From contig JAUICZ010000001.1 of assembly GCA_030429205.1 (NCBI GenBank), positions 62,001 through 126,000 on the forward strand: DNA of 64,000 nt, written 5' to 3'. Position 1 is the first letter of the stretch, and each line of letters begins with the position of its first letter. The translations under genes were made by a program, and so were the position numbers. The notes beneath the pieces are model-generated. The model was given only the letters and a program-made list of their open reading frames with translations, was not told the origin of the DNA and made no database searches. Shown piece by piece: positions 52,655-62,472 of the stretch. Origin of the DNA: Bacteroidia bacterium (lineage in GTDB: Bacteria; Bacteroidota; Bacteroidia; Chitinophagales; Chitinophagaceae).

Positions 52655-52909
52655 TTAGCCTATAGCTTTAGCACCTTCAATAAGTACACTTGCCTTATTG
52701 TTGATCACTTCTACAAACCCACCGCTTATTTCATACAGCTCGTTTGTATTCTTGTCTTTTAAAATTTTCATTTTACCTGCTTTCAAAGTAGCGATCATAG
52801 GCGCGTGCTTTTCCAGTATCTCGAAAGAACCTTCTAAGCCTGGTAGTTGAATACCGTAAACGTCTCCGCTATAAACTTTTGACTCAGGTGTTAAAATATC
52901 TAATTGCAT
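52655..52909 (-). CDS. atpC: F1 ATP synthase epsilon subunit, short form
   Basis: The 84-residue product is the N-terminal beta-sandwich of epsilon only (MQLDILTPESKVYSGDVYGI, then LEGSFEILEKHAPMIATLKA and GGFVEVINNKASVLIEGA). The C-terminal two-helix inhibitory domain is absent, which is common in Bacteroidota, so it should couple rotation without the usual autoinhibition. It is 30 bp after atpD on the same strand. Confidence 0.95.
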   Translation of the reverse strand: MQLDILTPESKVYSGDVYGIQLPGLEGSFEILEKHAPMIATLKAGKMKILKDKNTNELYEISGGFVEVINNKASVLIEGAKAIG

Positions 52910-52939
52910 ATCAGCAAATTCAAGTTTTAATTAAAAGGC

Positions 52940-54454
<1,515 letters not shown>

Positions 54455-54586
54455 TTAATATAAAGAGATAATGTAATAAAATTTGCGCAAAGGTAAGTTT
54501 CCGGCGCTTAAATGTCAAAAAACAAGGTGAGTAAATTCAGCGCATCTCATATATAAAAAAATAAAGAGTATAAGTCAATAATTACA

Positions 54587-55573
54587 TTAGTCTATGAGAA
54601 ACTTGAATGCTTTTTTATATGGAAGAGGAATAGGTATATTATCTACCATTGCCGGCTTTTCCCATTTAGGCAAGGTTGACATAACCTTCAATGCTTCGAC
54701 AGTAAGGCTTTGATAACTCGGACATTCTGCATACACGTTTTTAATTGTACCATCTACATCAACTACAAAAGCGATATTAACCCAGAAGGGGCCTGCCTTA
54801 TCTGTTCTGCTTAATGCTTTGGGCACAACTATGTGTTCATTAACATATTCACTTACATTATAACCTGGTTCCGGAGCGCTGTATGTTATATCACAACTAT
54901 CGGAAATAAAATCGCCTTGCTCATTAAAACACTCATACCTTAATAGTTCACCTTTGTCATAATACTTTTTAAGGCTTAGTTCTCCGTTGAGGTGGTAATA
55001 CACCCAAGTGCTATCTTTTTTGTATCCCTCTGCATATTTCCCTAAAAAACAAGTGTCACCATTAGGGTAAAATCCCCAAGCATACCCTTTCCCACTGCCT
55101 TTAGTATCAAAGTCTCCGTAGTGTCTTAATCTGCCTTTTTCATCCCAAAGAAAAGTTTTATGATATGGAAAACCTGTAGATTTAAATCTTGAAGAATCCA
55201 GCAACTTTCCATTAATACTGTAGGCCTTGTGCAACCCTACCGGTTTATTCTCATAATACCTTGCTTCACTCTTTAGCTGACCATTATAATAATAGAAATA
55301 ACATAGTCCATTTTTGACATTTAAGCTGTCATCAGAAAACATACCTTCCATTTGCAAACTATTAGTCACTGCATAATAGTCCTTAACATGCCATACTCTA
55401 TCTTCTGTTTTCTTTGCAACACGATAAAACGCATATTCTCTATCTTTGATTTTTTGTTTTTCTGTTATTTCGTTCCAGTAAACATCAAAATACTGCCTAA
55501 TCGTTTTTACATATTGTGCACTTGCCCTAGTGCAGGTAATTATTAGAATGGCAATAAGCCGTATTCTTTTCAT
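54587..55573 (-). CDS. exported protein with MORN-like repeats and TonB C-terminal domain
   Basis: The 328-residue protein has a signal peptide (MKRIRLIAILIITCTRASAQ), then YwqK/MORN-like units (GLCYFYYYNGQLKSEARYYE, GYAWGFYPNGDTCFLGKY, YYHLNGELSLKKYY). The last 90 residues carry a TonB-C domain (AFVVDVDGTIKNVYAECPSY, LKVMSTLPKWEKPAM). Fusions of this kind are frequent in Bacteroidota. There is no transmembrane anchor beyond the signal, so it acts in the periplasm or at the surface rather than as a true TonB. Confidence 0.85.
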   Translation of the reverse strand: MKRIRLIAILIITCTRASAQYVKTIRQYFDVYWNEITEKQKIKDREYAFYRVAKKTEDRVWHVKDYYAVTNSLQMEGMFSDDSLNVKNGLCYFYYYNGQLKSEARYYENKPVGLHKAYSINGKLLDSSRFKSTGFPYHKTFLWDEKGRLRHYGDFDTKGSGKGYAWGFYPNGDTCFLGKYAEGYKKDSTWVYYHLNGELSLKKYYDKGELLRYECFNEQGDFISDSCDITYSAPEPGYNVSEYVNEHIVVPKALSRTDKAGPFWVNIAFVVDVDGTIKNVYAECPSYQSLTVEALKVMSTLPKWEKPAMVDNIPIPLPYKKAFKFLID

Positions 55574-55625
55574 TTCAGGGGATTATAAGCACACAAAGAT
55601 AAAAGCTGAAAATAGATATAAAAAC

Positions 55626-55651
55626 AACGGTCGCACAAAAGTGCGACCGTT
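55626..55651 (-). terminator. terminator of the HmuY-like gene
   Basis: AACGGTCGCAC-AAAA-GTGCGACCGTT is a perfect 11-bp stem; on the minus strand it is followed by GTTTTTATA. Confidence 0.85.
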
Positions 55652-55676
55652 AATTATTTCAATAGAGGTTTTGCTA

Positions 55677-56684
55677 TTAATACATTCTTTCAAACTCGAA
55701 TGAAGGGCTACCCTTTACACCCTGCTGATTGTAAAAGTCCAGAAAATGCAACTTCCAATACTCGTCTTTTCTGTTTTTGATGATGTAGGTTTTATTAGGG
55801 TTTACTGTGTATACCGCCTTATCCATATCATACTCCTTCCAACTGAAGCCTATTACATCTCTATGGTCAGTATACTTTAAATCAAACACCATATCACCTG
55901 TCACATCCTTGTATGTTACGCTACTGTCAACAGCCGCCCCCATAGTATTGTGTGGGTTCATCAACGCGCCTGATACTACATAAGGGAAGTTGTCCAGATA
56001 ATAATAAATATACCTGTAGCGAGTAAATACTATATCCCAGCTGTTTTTCGGAGGATCCGGAAAAACCTCATGCCCACCTTCGTCGAAAGAGAAATACGCA
56101 TAACTATACGTATCGTCTTTAGGTATGGTTACCGTTTTAGCATAGGTATCATCCAAGTCAGCATATTGTATCACGTACTCTGTTGCAGTAACAGATACGA
56201 TCACCATCTTTTTTAAATGTTTTGTTCTGCCTGTAGGGTTTTGCCTTACTATATAAACTTCATTTTTAGACAAGCCTTTCTTACCCTCTCTCCAATCGCC
56301 TATGGCGGTAGAATCTTTTACAAGAGTTGGAGAGTCAAATTCCCAATCTGTACCAAACTCATCAGGCGCTGTTGTTACTTTACTGATATCTGTTTCGTGC
56401 GTGTTGTAAATTTTCACATCCGCACCTCCATTCATAAACACATTATAACCATCTACAGATGCATCAAAGGCCAGGTCCCAACTATTGATCTCGCTCACCT
56501 TTACTATGCTGGCAGTTTCAAAGTCGAAGAACAGTTGATATTCATAATCTTCACCCATTTCAACAATGCCATATTCAGCCTCGCCTTTTTCCGGCAAGCG
56601 CACAGGTTGGTCAGCTTTTTGGCATGAGCCCAAAAGCACACTTGCCGACACCACTACAATACCTAGTAAACCTTTAATATTCAT
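55677..56684 (-). CDS. HmuY-family lipoprotein
   Basis: A 335-residue lipoprotein (MNIKGLLGIVVVSASVLLGSC, lipobox LGSC with Cys21). It contains the duplicated HmuY pattern: EINSWDLAFDASVDGYNVFM, later KNSWDIVFTRYRYIYYY, and KDEYWKLHFLDFYNQQGVKG near the end. HmuY proteins bind heme at the cell surface in some members; heme ligands cannot be assigned here. It is monocistronic with its own terminator. A link to the H-NOX system 20 kb away is not supported. Confidence 0.85.
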   Translation of the reverse strand: MNIKGLLGIVVVSASVLLGSCQKADQPVRLPEKGEAEYGIVEMGEDYEYQLFFDFETASIVKVSEINSWDLAFDASVDGYNVFMNGGADVKIYNTHETDISKVTTAPDEFGTDWEFDSPTLVKDSTAIGDWREGKKGLSKNEVYIVRQNPTGRTKHLKKMVIVSVTATEYVIQYADLDDTYAKTVTIPKDDTYSYAYFSFDEGGHEVFPDPPKNSWDIVFTRYRYIYYYLDNFPYVVSGALMNPHNTMGAAVDSSVTYKDVTGDMVFDLKYTDHRDVIGFSWKEYDMDKAVYTVNPNKTYIIKNRKDEYWKLHFLDFYNQQGVKGSPSFEFERMY

Positions 56685-56813
56685 TGTGGTACAAATATCT
56701 TTCAGAAACGCACATCCATTGTCAGAGTTTTGTCATTAAGTAGCATTTTGTTAAAAATCCCCCCTTTTTGACATCCGGCAGACAGTAGACCGTCTATAAC
56801 ACGAATAATTAGT

Positions 56814-56821
56814 TAGGTTTG
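56814..56821 (+). promoter_or_regulatory. -7 box TAGGTTTG of the TlpA-like gene
   Basis: A perfect TAnnTTTG box overlapping the GTG at 56821. Transcription would start after that codon, so the ATG at 56839 is the real start. No good -33 element is visible. Confidence 0.5.
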
Positions 56822-56838
56822 TGGCAAAATACAAGGGA

Positions 56839-57969
56839 ATGCAATTCAAACATTTACTATATACTTTATTTGTTGTAACCATATTTAGCGCTTGCGGTGA
56901 AAAACAGAATAGTTTTACTGTAATAGCTGATATTAAAGGGATACCCAGCTCTTATGTTTATCTGGAAGATATTTCTACTGACAACTTTATAGTAGTAGAC
57001 TCTGCCATGCCGACAGGCACCGGCAAGTTTGAATTGAGCGGCAATACCGTTGAGCAAGGTTTATTTCGTCTAAGACTATCTCCGAGAGATTTTATTCTAT
57101 TATCTGTAGATAAAGGAAATATTCAAATTAACGCAGATTGGAGCGAGCTGCACAACTATCAGGTAAAGGGCTCAGAGGCCACTGCCAGTATCAGCAGCTT
57201 GTTAAAAGTTGTACGTAGTTACCTCAACGAGATGAATGAAGTACAATTTGCAATGGACACTTTATACAAAGCACGTAACCAAGAGGGTTTTGCACAAGCT
57301 TCTGAAACAATGAGCAATTTGAACATGAACCTTACCCGCTATGTAGAACAATATGCTGATACAACTCCATATGCACCCAATGCGATTTTTGCAGCCAGAA
57401 TGCTACCTGCCGGAAAAGAAGCTTTTATGGAATCATTCATCCCAAGTTTGAAAAAACGTTTCCCGGACGCAAAAATGGCTAATGATTTTATTGCCAAGCA
57501 CGAAGAAAAACAAGCTCAACTAGCTGCACAAAAAGCTGCCACTGCACACCTGAACATTGGTCAACCAGCACCGGAGATCTCTTTACCTACACCGGAAGGA
57601 GATATAGTTAACCTACAATCTTTTAAAGGCAAGTATGTATTAATAGACTTTTGGGCATCATGGTGCGGACCTTGCCGCAGAGAAAATCCTAATGTCGTTA
57701 AAGCTTATAACAAGTTCAAGAACAAAAACTTTACCATACTGGGTGTATCGCTCGACGAGGACAAAGACAAATGGCAACAAGCTATTGAGAAAGATGGTCT
57801 TACATGGACGCACGTCAGCGATCTTAAAGGGTGGCAATCTATAGCAGCCAGAGATTACAACGTAAATAGCATACCTGCTAACTACCTGATAGATCCTGAT
57901 GGCAGAATAATCGCGACTAACCTTAGGGAAGAAGCCCTACACGCTAAATTGGCTGAGGTATTGCAATAG
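56839..57969 (+). CDS. TlpA-like thiol-disulfide lipoprotein with N-terminal DUF4369-like domain
   Basis: About 376 residues from ATG 56839 (MQFKHLLYTLFVVTIFSAC, lipobox FSAC). Residues 25-120 are a DUF4369-like beta domain (FTVIADIKGIPSSYVYLEDI). A helical spacer follows, and the C-terminal 150 residues are thioredoxin-like with WASWCGPCRRENPNV (CxxC) and the cis-Pro in NVNSIPANYLIDPDG. It should reduce or shuffle disulfides outside the inner membrane. It is a single gene, convergent with the beta-barrel gene. Confidence 0.9.
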   Translation: MQFKHLLYTLFVVTIFSACGEKQNSFTVIADIKGIPSSYVYLEDISTDNFIVVDSAMPTGTGKFELSGNTVEQGLFRLRLSPRDFILLSVDKGNIQINADWSELHNYQVKGSEATASISSLLKVVRSYLNEMNEVQFAMDTLYKARNQEGFAQASETMSNLNMNLTRYVEQYADTTPYAPNAIFAARMLPAGKEAFMESFIPSLKKRFPDAKMANDFIAKHEEKQAQLAAQKAATAHLNIGQPAPEISLPTPEGDIVNLQSFKGKYVLIDFWASWCGPCRRENPNVVKAYNKFKNKNFTILGVSLDEDKDKWQQAIEKDGLTWTHVSDLKGWQSIAARDYNVNSIPANYLIDPDGRIIATNLREEALHAKLAEVLQ

Positions 57970-57978
57970 TAGCCCGGA

Positions 57979-58761
57979 TTACATAATCTGGTCTTGCTTA
58001 TCTTTCTTATACTTCACCTTCATTTTGTTACTATAGCGCATATCAATACCTACGCTGAATAGCAACAAGTTAACATCGTAAAACGCATACGGTTTTGCTG
58101 TTGCAGGAAGGTTTGTCCCCGGTACTGTACCTGTAAAATTGGGGTTCATGAAGTTGTTTGGATAGTATTGAACCTTTAAAAAGATACCCGGCTTAACACT
58201 ACCACCAACAAATACATAAGGCATAAAGCTTGCATTACGGTCGCTGAACCATTCGTTATACTTATCTTTTTTACTTCTTTTTACATACCCCTTCTCTTTG
58301 TAGTGAAAAGGCAGATCAACACCGCCGCCTAAGAAGAAGAATGTGTTATTACGAAGATTACCTATTTTAATACCTAGCGGTGCACCTATTGTATAAACAC
58401 GCCTCTTAACTGTGCTATCGTTTGCTGTGAACTTTTCTATAAAACCCATGTTCTTAATATTAACACCGGTAAAAAGTGCAATTGCTTTATTTACATTGTA
58501 ATTAAAGTTGAACCCAACATTCCAGAAATATGTAAATCTGGGTGTACTAACACTACCCGGTGCACCAATAATAAGCGGTGTGGTTGTATTTTGTATTGCT
58601 GTTGAAATGAGCGCCCCTTCAAAATCACCCGTGAAGTAGAACTTTTTGTGCTCGAAAGTAATTTTGCTATGTTCTATACTATCTTTAAGCGATGTATTTT
58701 GTGCAGTAGCAGTGATCGTTAACAGAATCAATCCTAAAGTGAAAAATTGGCGAAAGCTCAT
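57979..58761 (-). CDS. outer-membrane beta-barrel-type protein
   Basis: About 260 residues from ATG 58761 (MSFRQFFTLGLILLTITATAQ, a good signal peptide); an in-frame GTG at 58779 is less likely. The mature part alternates aromatic and small residues in strand-like segments (FTYFWNVGFNFNYNVNKAI, GIKIGNLRNNTFFFLGGGV, YAFYDVNLLLFSVGIDMRY), as in small eight-stranded barrels. It ends in a Lys-rich tail. Function unknown. Confidence 0.75.
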   Translation of the reverse strand: MSFRQFFTLGLILLTITATAQNTSLKDSIEHSKITFEHKKFYFTGDFEGALISTAIQNTTTPLIIGAPGSVSTPRFTYFWNVGFNFNYNVNKAIALFTGVNIKNMGFIEKFTANDSTVKRRVYTIGAPLGIKIGNLRNNTFFFLGGGVDLPFHYKEKGYVKRSKKDKYNEWFSDRNASFMPYVFVGGSVKPGIFLKVQYYPNNFMNPNFTGTVPGTNLPATAKPYAFYDVNLLLFSVGIDMRYSNKMKVKYKKDKQDQIM

Positions 58762-58895
58762 TGTAAAAAGTGTTTTCACAAATATAAGAAAGAAGATAGT
58801 ACTGCAAATATTACAGACACAATGGCATTGGCACAGCTATTGCCTATAAGTAACCTTTGCTCTTATATATGACTTATAAGAGTTAAATTGACAAA

Positions 58896-61319
58896 ATGTC
58901 GGAAATGAAGTCTAATATTGAATTTTTGATGGGGGAATCGGAAGAAGAGATGGAATTTATGCCTATTGTCCCCTTAGGCGAAGGAGAAATAGATGAAGAA
59001 GAAAAAGCTACCATACCAAACGAGATACCGGTAATTGCGTTGCGCAATACTGTACTTTTCCCTAATGTAGTGCTACCAATTACTGTAGCCAGAGAAAAGT
59101 CTGTAAAAGCCATAAAAGAGGCCGAAGAACAAGGAAAGTGGATAGGCGTTGTTGCTCAAAAAGATGGTGAAAAAGAAGACCCTGACTCTAAAGAGGTATA
59201 TAAAGTTGGCACAGTAGCCAAAATAGTGAAGCAAATTAAAATGCCCGATGGTAACACTACCATATTTATAATGGGCTATATGCGCTTTAGGGTAAAAGAG
59301 TTCACACAGTCTGAGCCATACTTTAAAGCCAGGGTAGAGTACATCAACGATGAGTTTCCTAAGGGAGATGCAGAGTTTGATGCTTTAATGTCTTCTATCA
59401 AAGATCTTTCAGAACAAATTGCACAGGCATCACCCAATATGCCTAACGAAACCAGTATTGTTCTGAAAAACATTGAACATCAGTCTTTTTTAATACACTT
59501 CATATCTTCTAACATTAGCGCAAAGCTCAATGAGAAACAACTATTGCTGGAAGAAGATGATGTGAAATCTCGCGCGGAGAAACTATTGAAGATCTTACAA
59601 TCAGAACTTCAACTACTGGAGCTGAAAAATGAGATCACCAATAAAACCAGAGCAGATATAGACAAACAGCAGCGTGAATATTTTTTACAGCAACAACTAA
59701 AGTCTATTAAAGAAGAACTGGGTGGCGAACCTAACGACAGAGAGATACGTGACCTGCAAAAGCGAGCTGAAACTGTAAAGCTTACAGAGGAAGCCAGAGA
59801 ACTTTTCAAAAGAAATATTGAAAAGCTGGAGCGTATGCACCCCAGCACTCCGGACTACTCTGTTGTATACAATCACCTGGACTGGATGCTAGACCTACCA
59901 TGGGGAGTATACACAGAGGATAGCTACGACTTAAAGAAAGCACAGAACGTACTGGACCATGACCATTATGGCATGGATAAGATCAAAGACCGTATACTGG
60001 AATACTTAGCCGTGTTGAAACTAAAAGGTGATATGAAGTCGCCGATATTATGTTTCGTTGGCCCTCCGGGTATCGGTAAAACCTCATTAGGAAAAAGTAT
60101 TGCCAACTCTATTAATAGAAAGTATGTTCGCCTGAGCCTTGGTGGCTTACACGATGAAAGTGAATTACGTGGACACCGTAAAACATACATCGGCGCCATG
60201 CCGGGACGAATTATCCAGTCTTTAAGAAAGGCCAAATCTTCTAACCCTGTATTTATACTGGACGAGATAGATAAAGTAGGCAAAGACTTTAGAGGAGACC
60301 CTAGCTCTGCCTTGTTGGAAGTTTTAGACCCCGAGCAAAACAACTCTTTTTATGATAACTACATGGAGTTGGAGTATGACTTATCCAAAGTCTTGTTTAT
60401 TGCAACGGCTAACAGCCTGAGTGAAATTCAACCTGCACTTAGAGACAGGTTAGAGATCATTCACCTGACCGGTTACTCTCTGGAAGAAAAAGTTGAGATA
60501 GGTAAGCGCCACCTGATACCCAAGCAAAAAGAAATGCACGGGTTGAAAAAGAACAAAATTAAGTTCAGCAATAAAGTTTTAGGCAAAATAATTCAAGAGT
60601 ATACACGAGAAAGTGGAGTGCGTGAGCTGGACAGAATTATTGCATCTATCATGCGCTCTATTGCTAAAAAAGTAGCACTGGAAGAGCCGGTAGAACCAAG
60701 CATCTCTGATGAATTTGTAGAAGAGGTTTTAGGTAAACCAAAATTCAATAACGATATATACACCAAAGGACACCCACCGGGTGTTGCTGTTGGGTTAGCA
60801 TGGACATCTGTTGGTGGAGACATATTATTTATAGAAGCGGCCACATCAAAAGGCAAGGGCAACCTGGCACTTACCGGAAACTTGGGTAACGTGATGAAAG
60901 AAAGTGCTTCTACCGCTTTGACATATTTAAAGTCTCATTGCGAAGATTACAATATCGATCCGGAAACTTTTGAAAAGAGCAATATTCATATACACGTACC
61001 CGAAGGAGCTGTACCTAAAGACGGACCAAGCGCGGGTATTACCATGCTCAGCGCATTGGCATCTGCATTTACAGGCAGGAAGTTACGCTCTTACATCGCG
61101 ATGACCGGTGAGATCACGCTGCGGGGACAGGTATTACCGGTAGGAGGTATTAAAGAAAAGATCTTAGCCGCAAAAAGAGCAGGCATCAAAGAGATTATTC
61201 TTTGCCAGCAAAACCAAAAGGATGTTGAGGAGATCAACCAGGCATATATAAAAGGACTGAAGTTCCACTATGTACATGAGATGAGTGAAGTGCTGGATCT
61301 GGCATTGATGAAACGATAG
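58896..61319 (+). CDS. lon: ATP-dependent protease Lon
   Basis: The 807-residue Lon has the N-terminal substrate-recognition domain (IPVIALRNTVLFPNVVLPIT), coiled coil, AAA+ module (FVGPPGIGKTSLGKSIANS near 388, VFILDEIDKVG) and the protease domain with Ser712 in KDGPSAGITML and Lys755 in GGIKEKILAAKRAG. Spacing of the dyad is exactly that of other Lon proteins (43 residues). It degrades misfolded and regulatory proteins. A clear terminator follows. Confidence 0.98.
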   Translation: MSEMKSNIEFLMGESEEEMEFMPIVPLGEGEIDEEEKATIPNEIPVIALRNTVLFPNVVLPITVAREKSVKAIKEAEEQGKWIGVVAQKDGEKEDPDSKEVYKVGTVAKIVKQIKMPDGNTTIFIMGYMRFRVKEFTQSEPYFKARVEYINDEFPKGDAEFDALMSSIKDLSEQIAQASPNMPNETSIVLKNIEHQSFLIHFISSNISAKLNEKQLLLEEDDVKSRAEKLLKILQSELQLLELKNEITNKTRADIDKQQREYFLQQQLKSIKEELGGEPNDREIRDLQKRAETVKLTEEARELFKRNIEKLERMHPSTPDYSVVYNHLDWMLDLPWGVYTEDSYDLKKAQNVLDHDHYGMDKIKDRILEYLAVLKLKGDMKSPILCFVGPPGIGKTSLGKSIANSINRKYVRLSLGGLHDESELRGHRKTYIGAMPGRIIQSLRKAKSSNPVFILDEIDKVGKDFRGDPSSALLEVLDPEQNNSFYDNYMELEYDLSKVLFIATANSLSEIQPALRDRLEIIHLTGYSLEEKVEIGKRHLIPKQKEMHGLKKNKIKFSNKVLGKIIQEYTRESGVRELDRIIASIMRSIAKKVALEEPVEPSISDEFVEEVLGKPKFNNDIYTKGHPPGVAVGLAWTSVGGDILFIEAATSKGKGNLALTGNLGNVMKESASTALTYLKSHCEDYNIDPETFEKSNIHIHVPEGAVPKDGPSAGITMLSALASAFTGRKLRSYIAMTGEITLRGQVLPVGGIKEKILAAKRAGIKEIILCQQNQKDVEEINQAYIKGLKFHYVHEMSEVLDLALMKR

Positions 61320-61335
61320 TAAAACCACAATTAAC

Positions 61336-61359
61336 AAAAGCAGCCAAATGGCTGCTTTT
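61336..61359 (+). terminator. terminator of lon
   Basis: AAAAGCAGCC-AAAT-GGCTGCTTTT followed by TT, 16 bp after the lon stop. Confidence 0.88.
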
Positions 61360-61390
61360 TTCATATATTAGAGAATCTAAATTAACCCTT

Positions 61391-62026
61391 ATGCGATCTA
61401 TTCTTCTTTTAACTTGCTTGATCTCGTCTAGCTTTGTTTTCGCTCAAATGGACAATAGCGGTAAAACTATTACCACTGCCGCTGGTGATATGATCACCTT
61501 CAATGAAGGAAAAGTAAGAACTGTAACTATCAAATCTACAGGAGCAACAAAAGATATAATAGTTGCGGAACCCAGACCAGTATTATTGGGTAACGAAAAG
61601 ATATATTACAGACCAGAAGATTTTGACGAGGAAGTAAATTCATCTGACGCTCAGGCAAACTTTTATGATGAATGGGAAAATTTCAGGAAAACACTAAAAG
61701 AAAAAATAGCTGCAGAGGGGATTACACTACCCGCGGGAACATATGTATTCCCTATCAAAAATGCAGTCATGAACACTTATGGTCGCTATGTATATTACGA
61801 AGCAACAGGAGTAAGAAGGACAGTTGAGAACCCTAACAGAGAACTCAAGCCGCAAACTAATTCTGACCTGAAACCTATAGAACTAGAACTAGATGAAGCT
61901 ACGGCAAAAAAGCTCGATAACATCTTTACAGAGCTTTACGAAAAAACAATGTTTACTCCACTGGTATACCACGGAAAGCCTACAGTCTGGGTACATAATT
62001 ACACCTACGAGTTTGAAATAAAGTAA
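61391..62026 (+). CDS. secreted protein related to the C-terminal part of the BlaR1-like sensor
   Basis: The 211-residue protein has a signal peptide (MRSILLLTCLISSSFVFAQ). The motif AEPRPVLLGNEKIYYRP resembles HSQPMPLKLNDEKIYNDG in the BlaR1-like protein at 62473. LPAGTYVFPIKNAVMNTYGR and VYYEATG align with ALGDGKYSFAITNIVVDKKG and VYFEYDP there. Both end in a P-x-x-Y-x-GK strand. The two therefore share a periplasmic domain of unknown function. It lies directly upstream of the blaI/blaR pair on the same strand. Confidence 0.8.
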   Translation: MRSILLLTCLISSSFVFAQMDNSGKTITTAAGDMITFNEGKVRTVTIKSTGATKDIIVAEPRPVLLGNEKIYYRPEDFDEEVNSSDAQANFYDEWENFRKTLKEKIAAEGITLPAGTYVFPIKNAVMNTYGRYVYYEATGVRRTVENPNRELKPQTNSDLKPIELELDEATAKKLDNIFTELYEKTMFTPLVYHGKPTVWVHNYTYEFEIK

Positions 62027-62074
62027 CAGAAAAGAACCGTCATTTATATTCAAATTTGCTTTTTGCGTTTTATA

Positions 62075-62088
62075 ACGTATTTTTACGT
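62075..62088. promoter_or_regulatory. inverted repeat ACGTA-TTTT-TACGT before the BlaI-type gene
   Basis: A perfect 5-bp inverted repeat ending one base before the start codon at 62090. The place fits an autoregulatory operator of a BlaI-type repressor, though it differs from the classical TACAnnTGTA. Confidence 0.4.
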
Positions 62089-62089
62089 C

Positions 62090-62470
62090 ATGAAGCGTAA
62101 AGTTACATCAGACCAATTAACAAAAGCCGAAGAAGAGATCATGCAAATTATCTGGCAGATAGAACCCTGCCTGGTAAGAGACATTATCGACAAACTGGGC
62201 GACCCTGATATACCACACAGTACCGTATCGTCTGTAGTACGCATACTGGAAAAGAAAGGCTTTGTAAACCATAAAGCTTATGGCAAAACACATGAGTACT
62301 TTTCTGTCATCTCAAAAGAACAATATGCGCAGCAGGGGGTAAAAAGCCTGATCGAGAAATACTTCAGCGGCTCACCAAAAAAACTGGTCAGCTTCCTGGT
62401 ACAAAAAGAGGACATGGACCTGAAAGAACTAAACGACCTTTTGAAAACAATAGACAATAAAAACTCTTAA
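62090..62470 (+). CDS. BlaI/MecI-family transcriptional repressor
   Basis: About 126 residues from ATG 62090 (MKRKVTSDQLTKAEEEIM); an upstream in-frame start at 62063 adds MRFITYFYV and is rejected. The winged helix has EEEIMQIIWQIEPCLVRDII and HSTVSSVVRILEKKGFVNH. The C-terminal part is the dimerisation helix set (VKSLIEKYFSGSPKKLVSFL). BlaI proteins repress until cleaved by the partner metallopeptidase. The stop is 2 bp before the BlaR1-like start. Confidence 0.92.
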   Translation: MKRKVTSDQLTKAEEEIMQIIWQIEPCLVRDIIDKLGDPDIPHSTVSSVVRILEKKGFVNHKAYGKTHEYFSVISKEQYAQQGVKSLIEKYFSGSPKKLVSFLVQKEDMDLKELNDLLKTIDNKNS

Positions 62471-62472
62471 CT

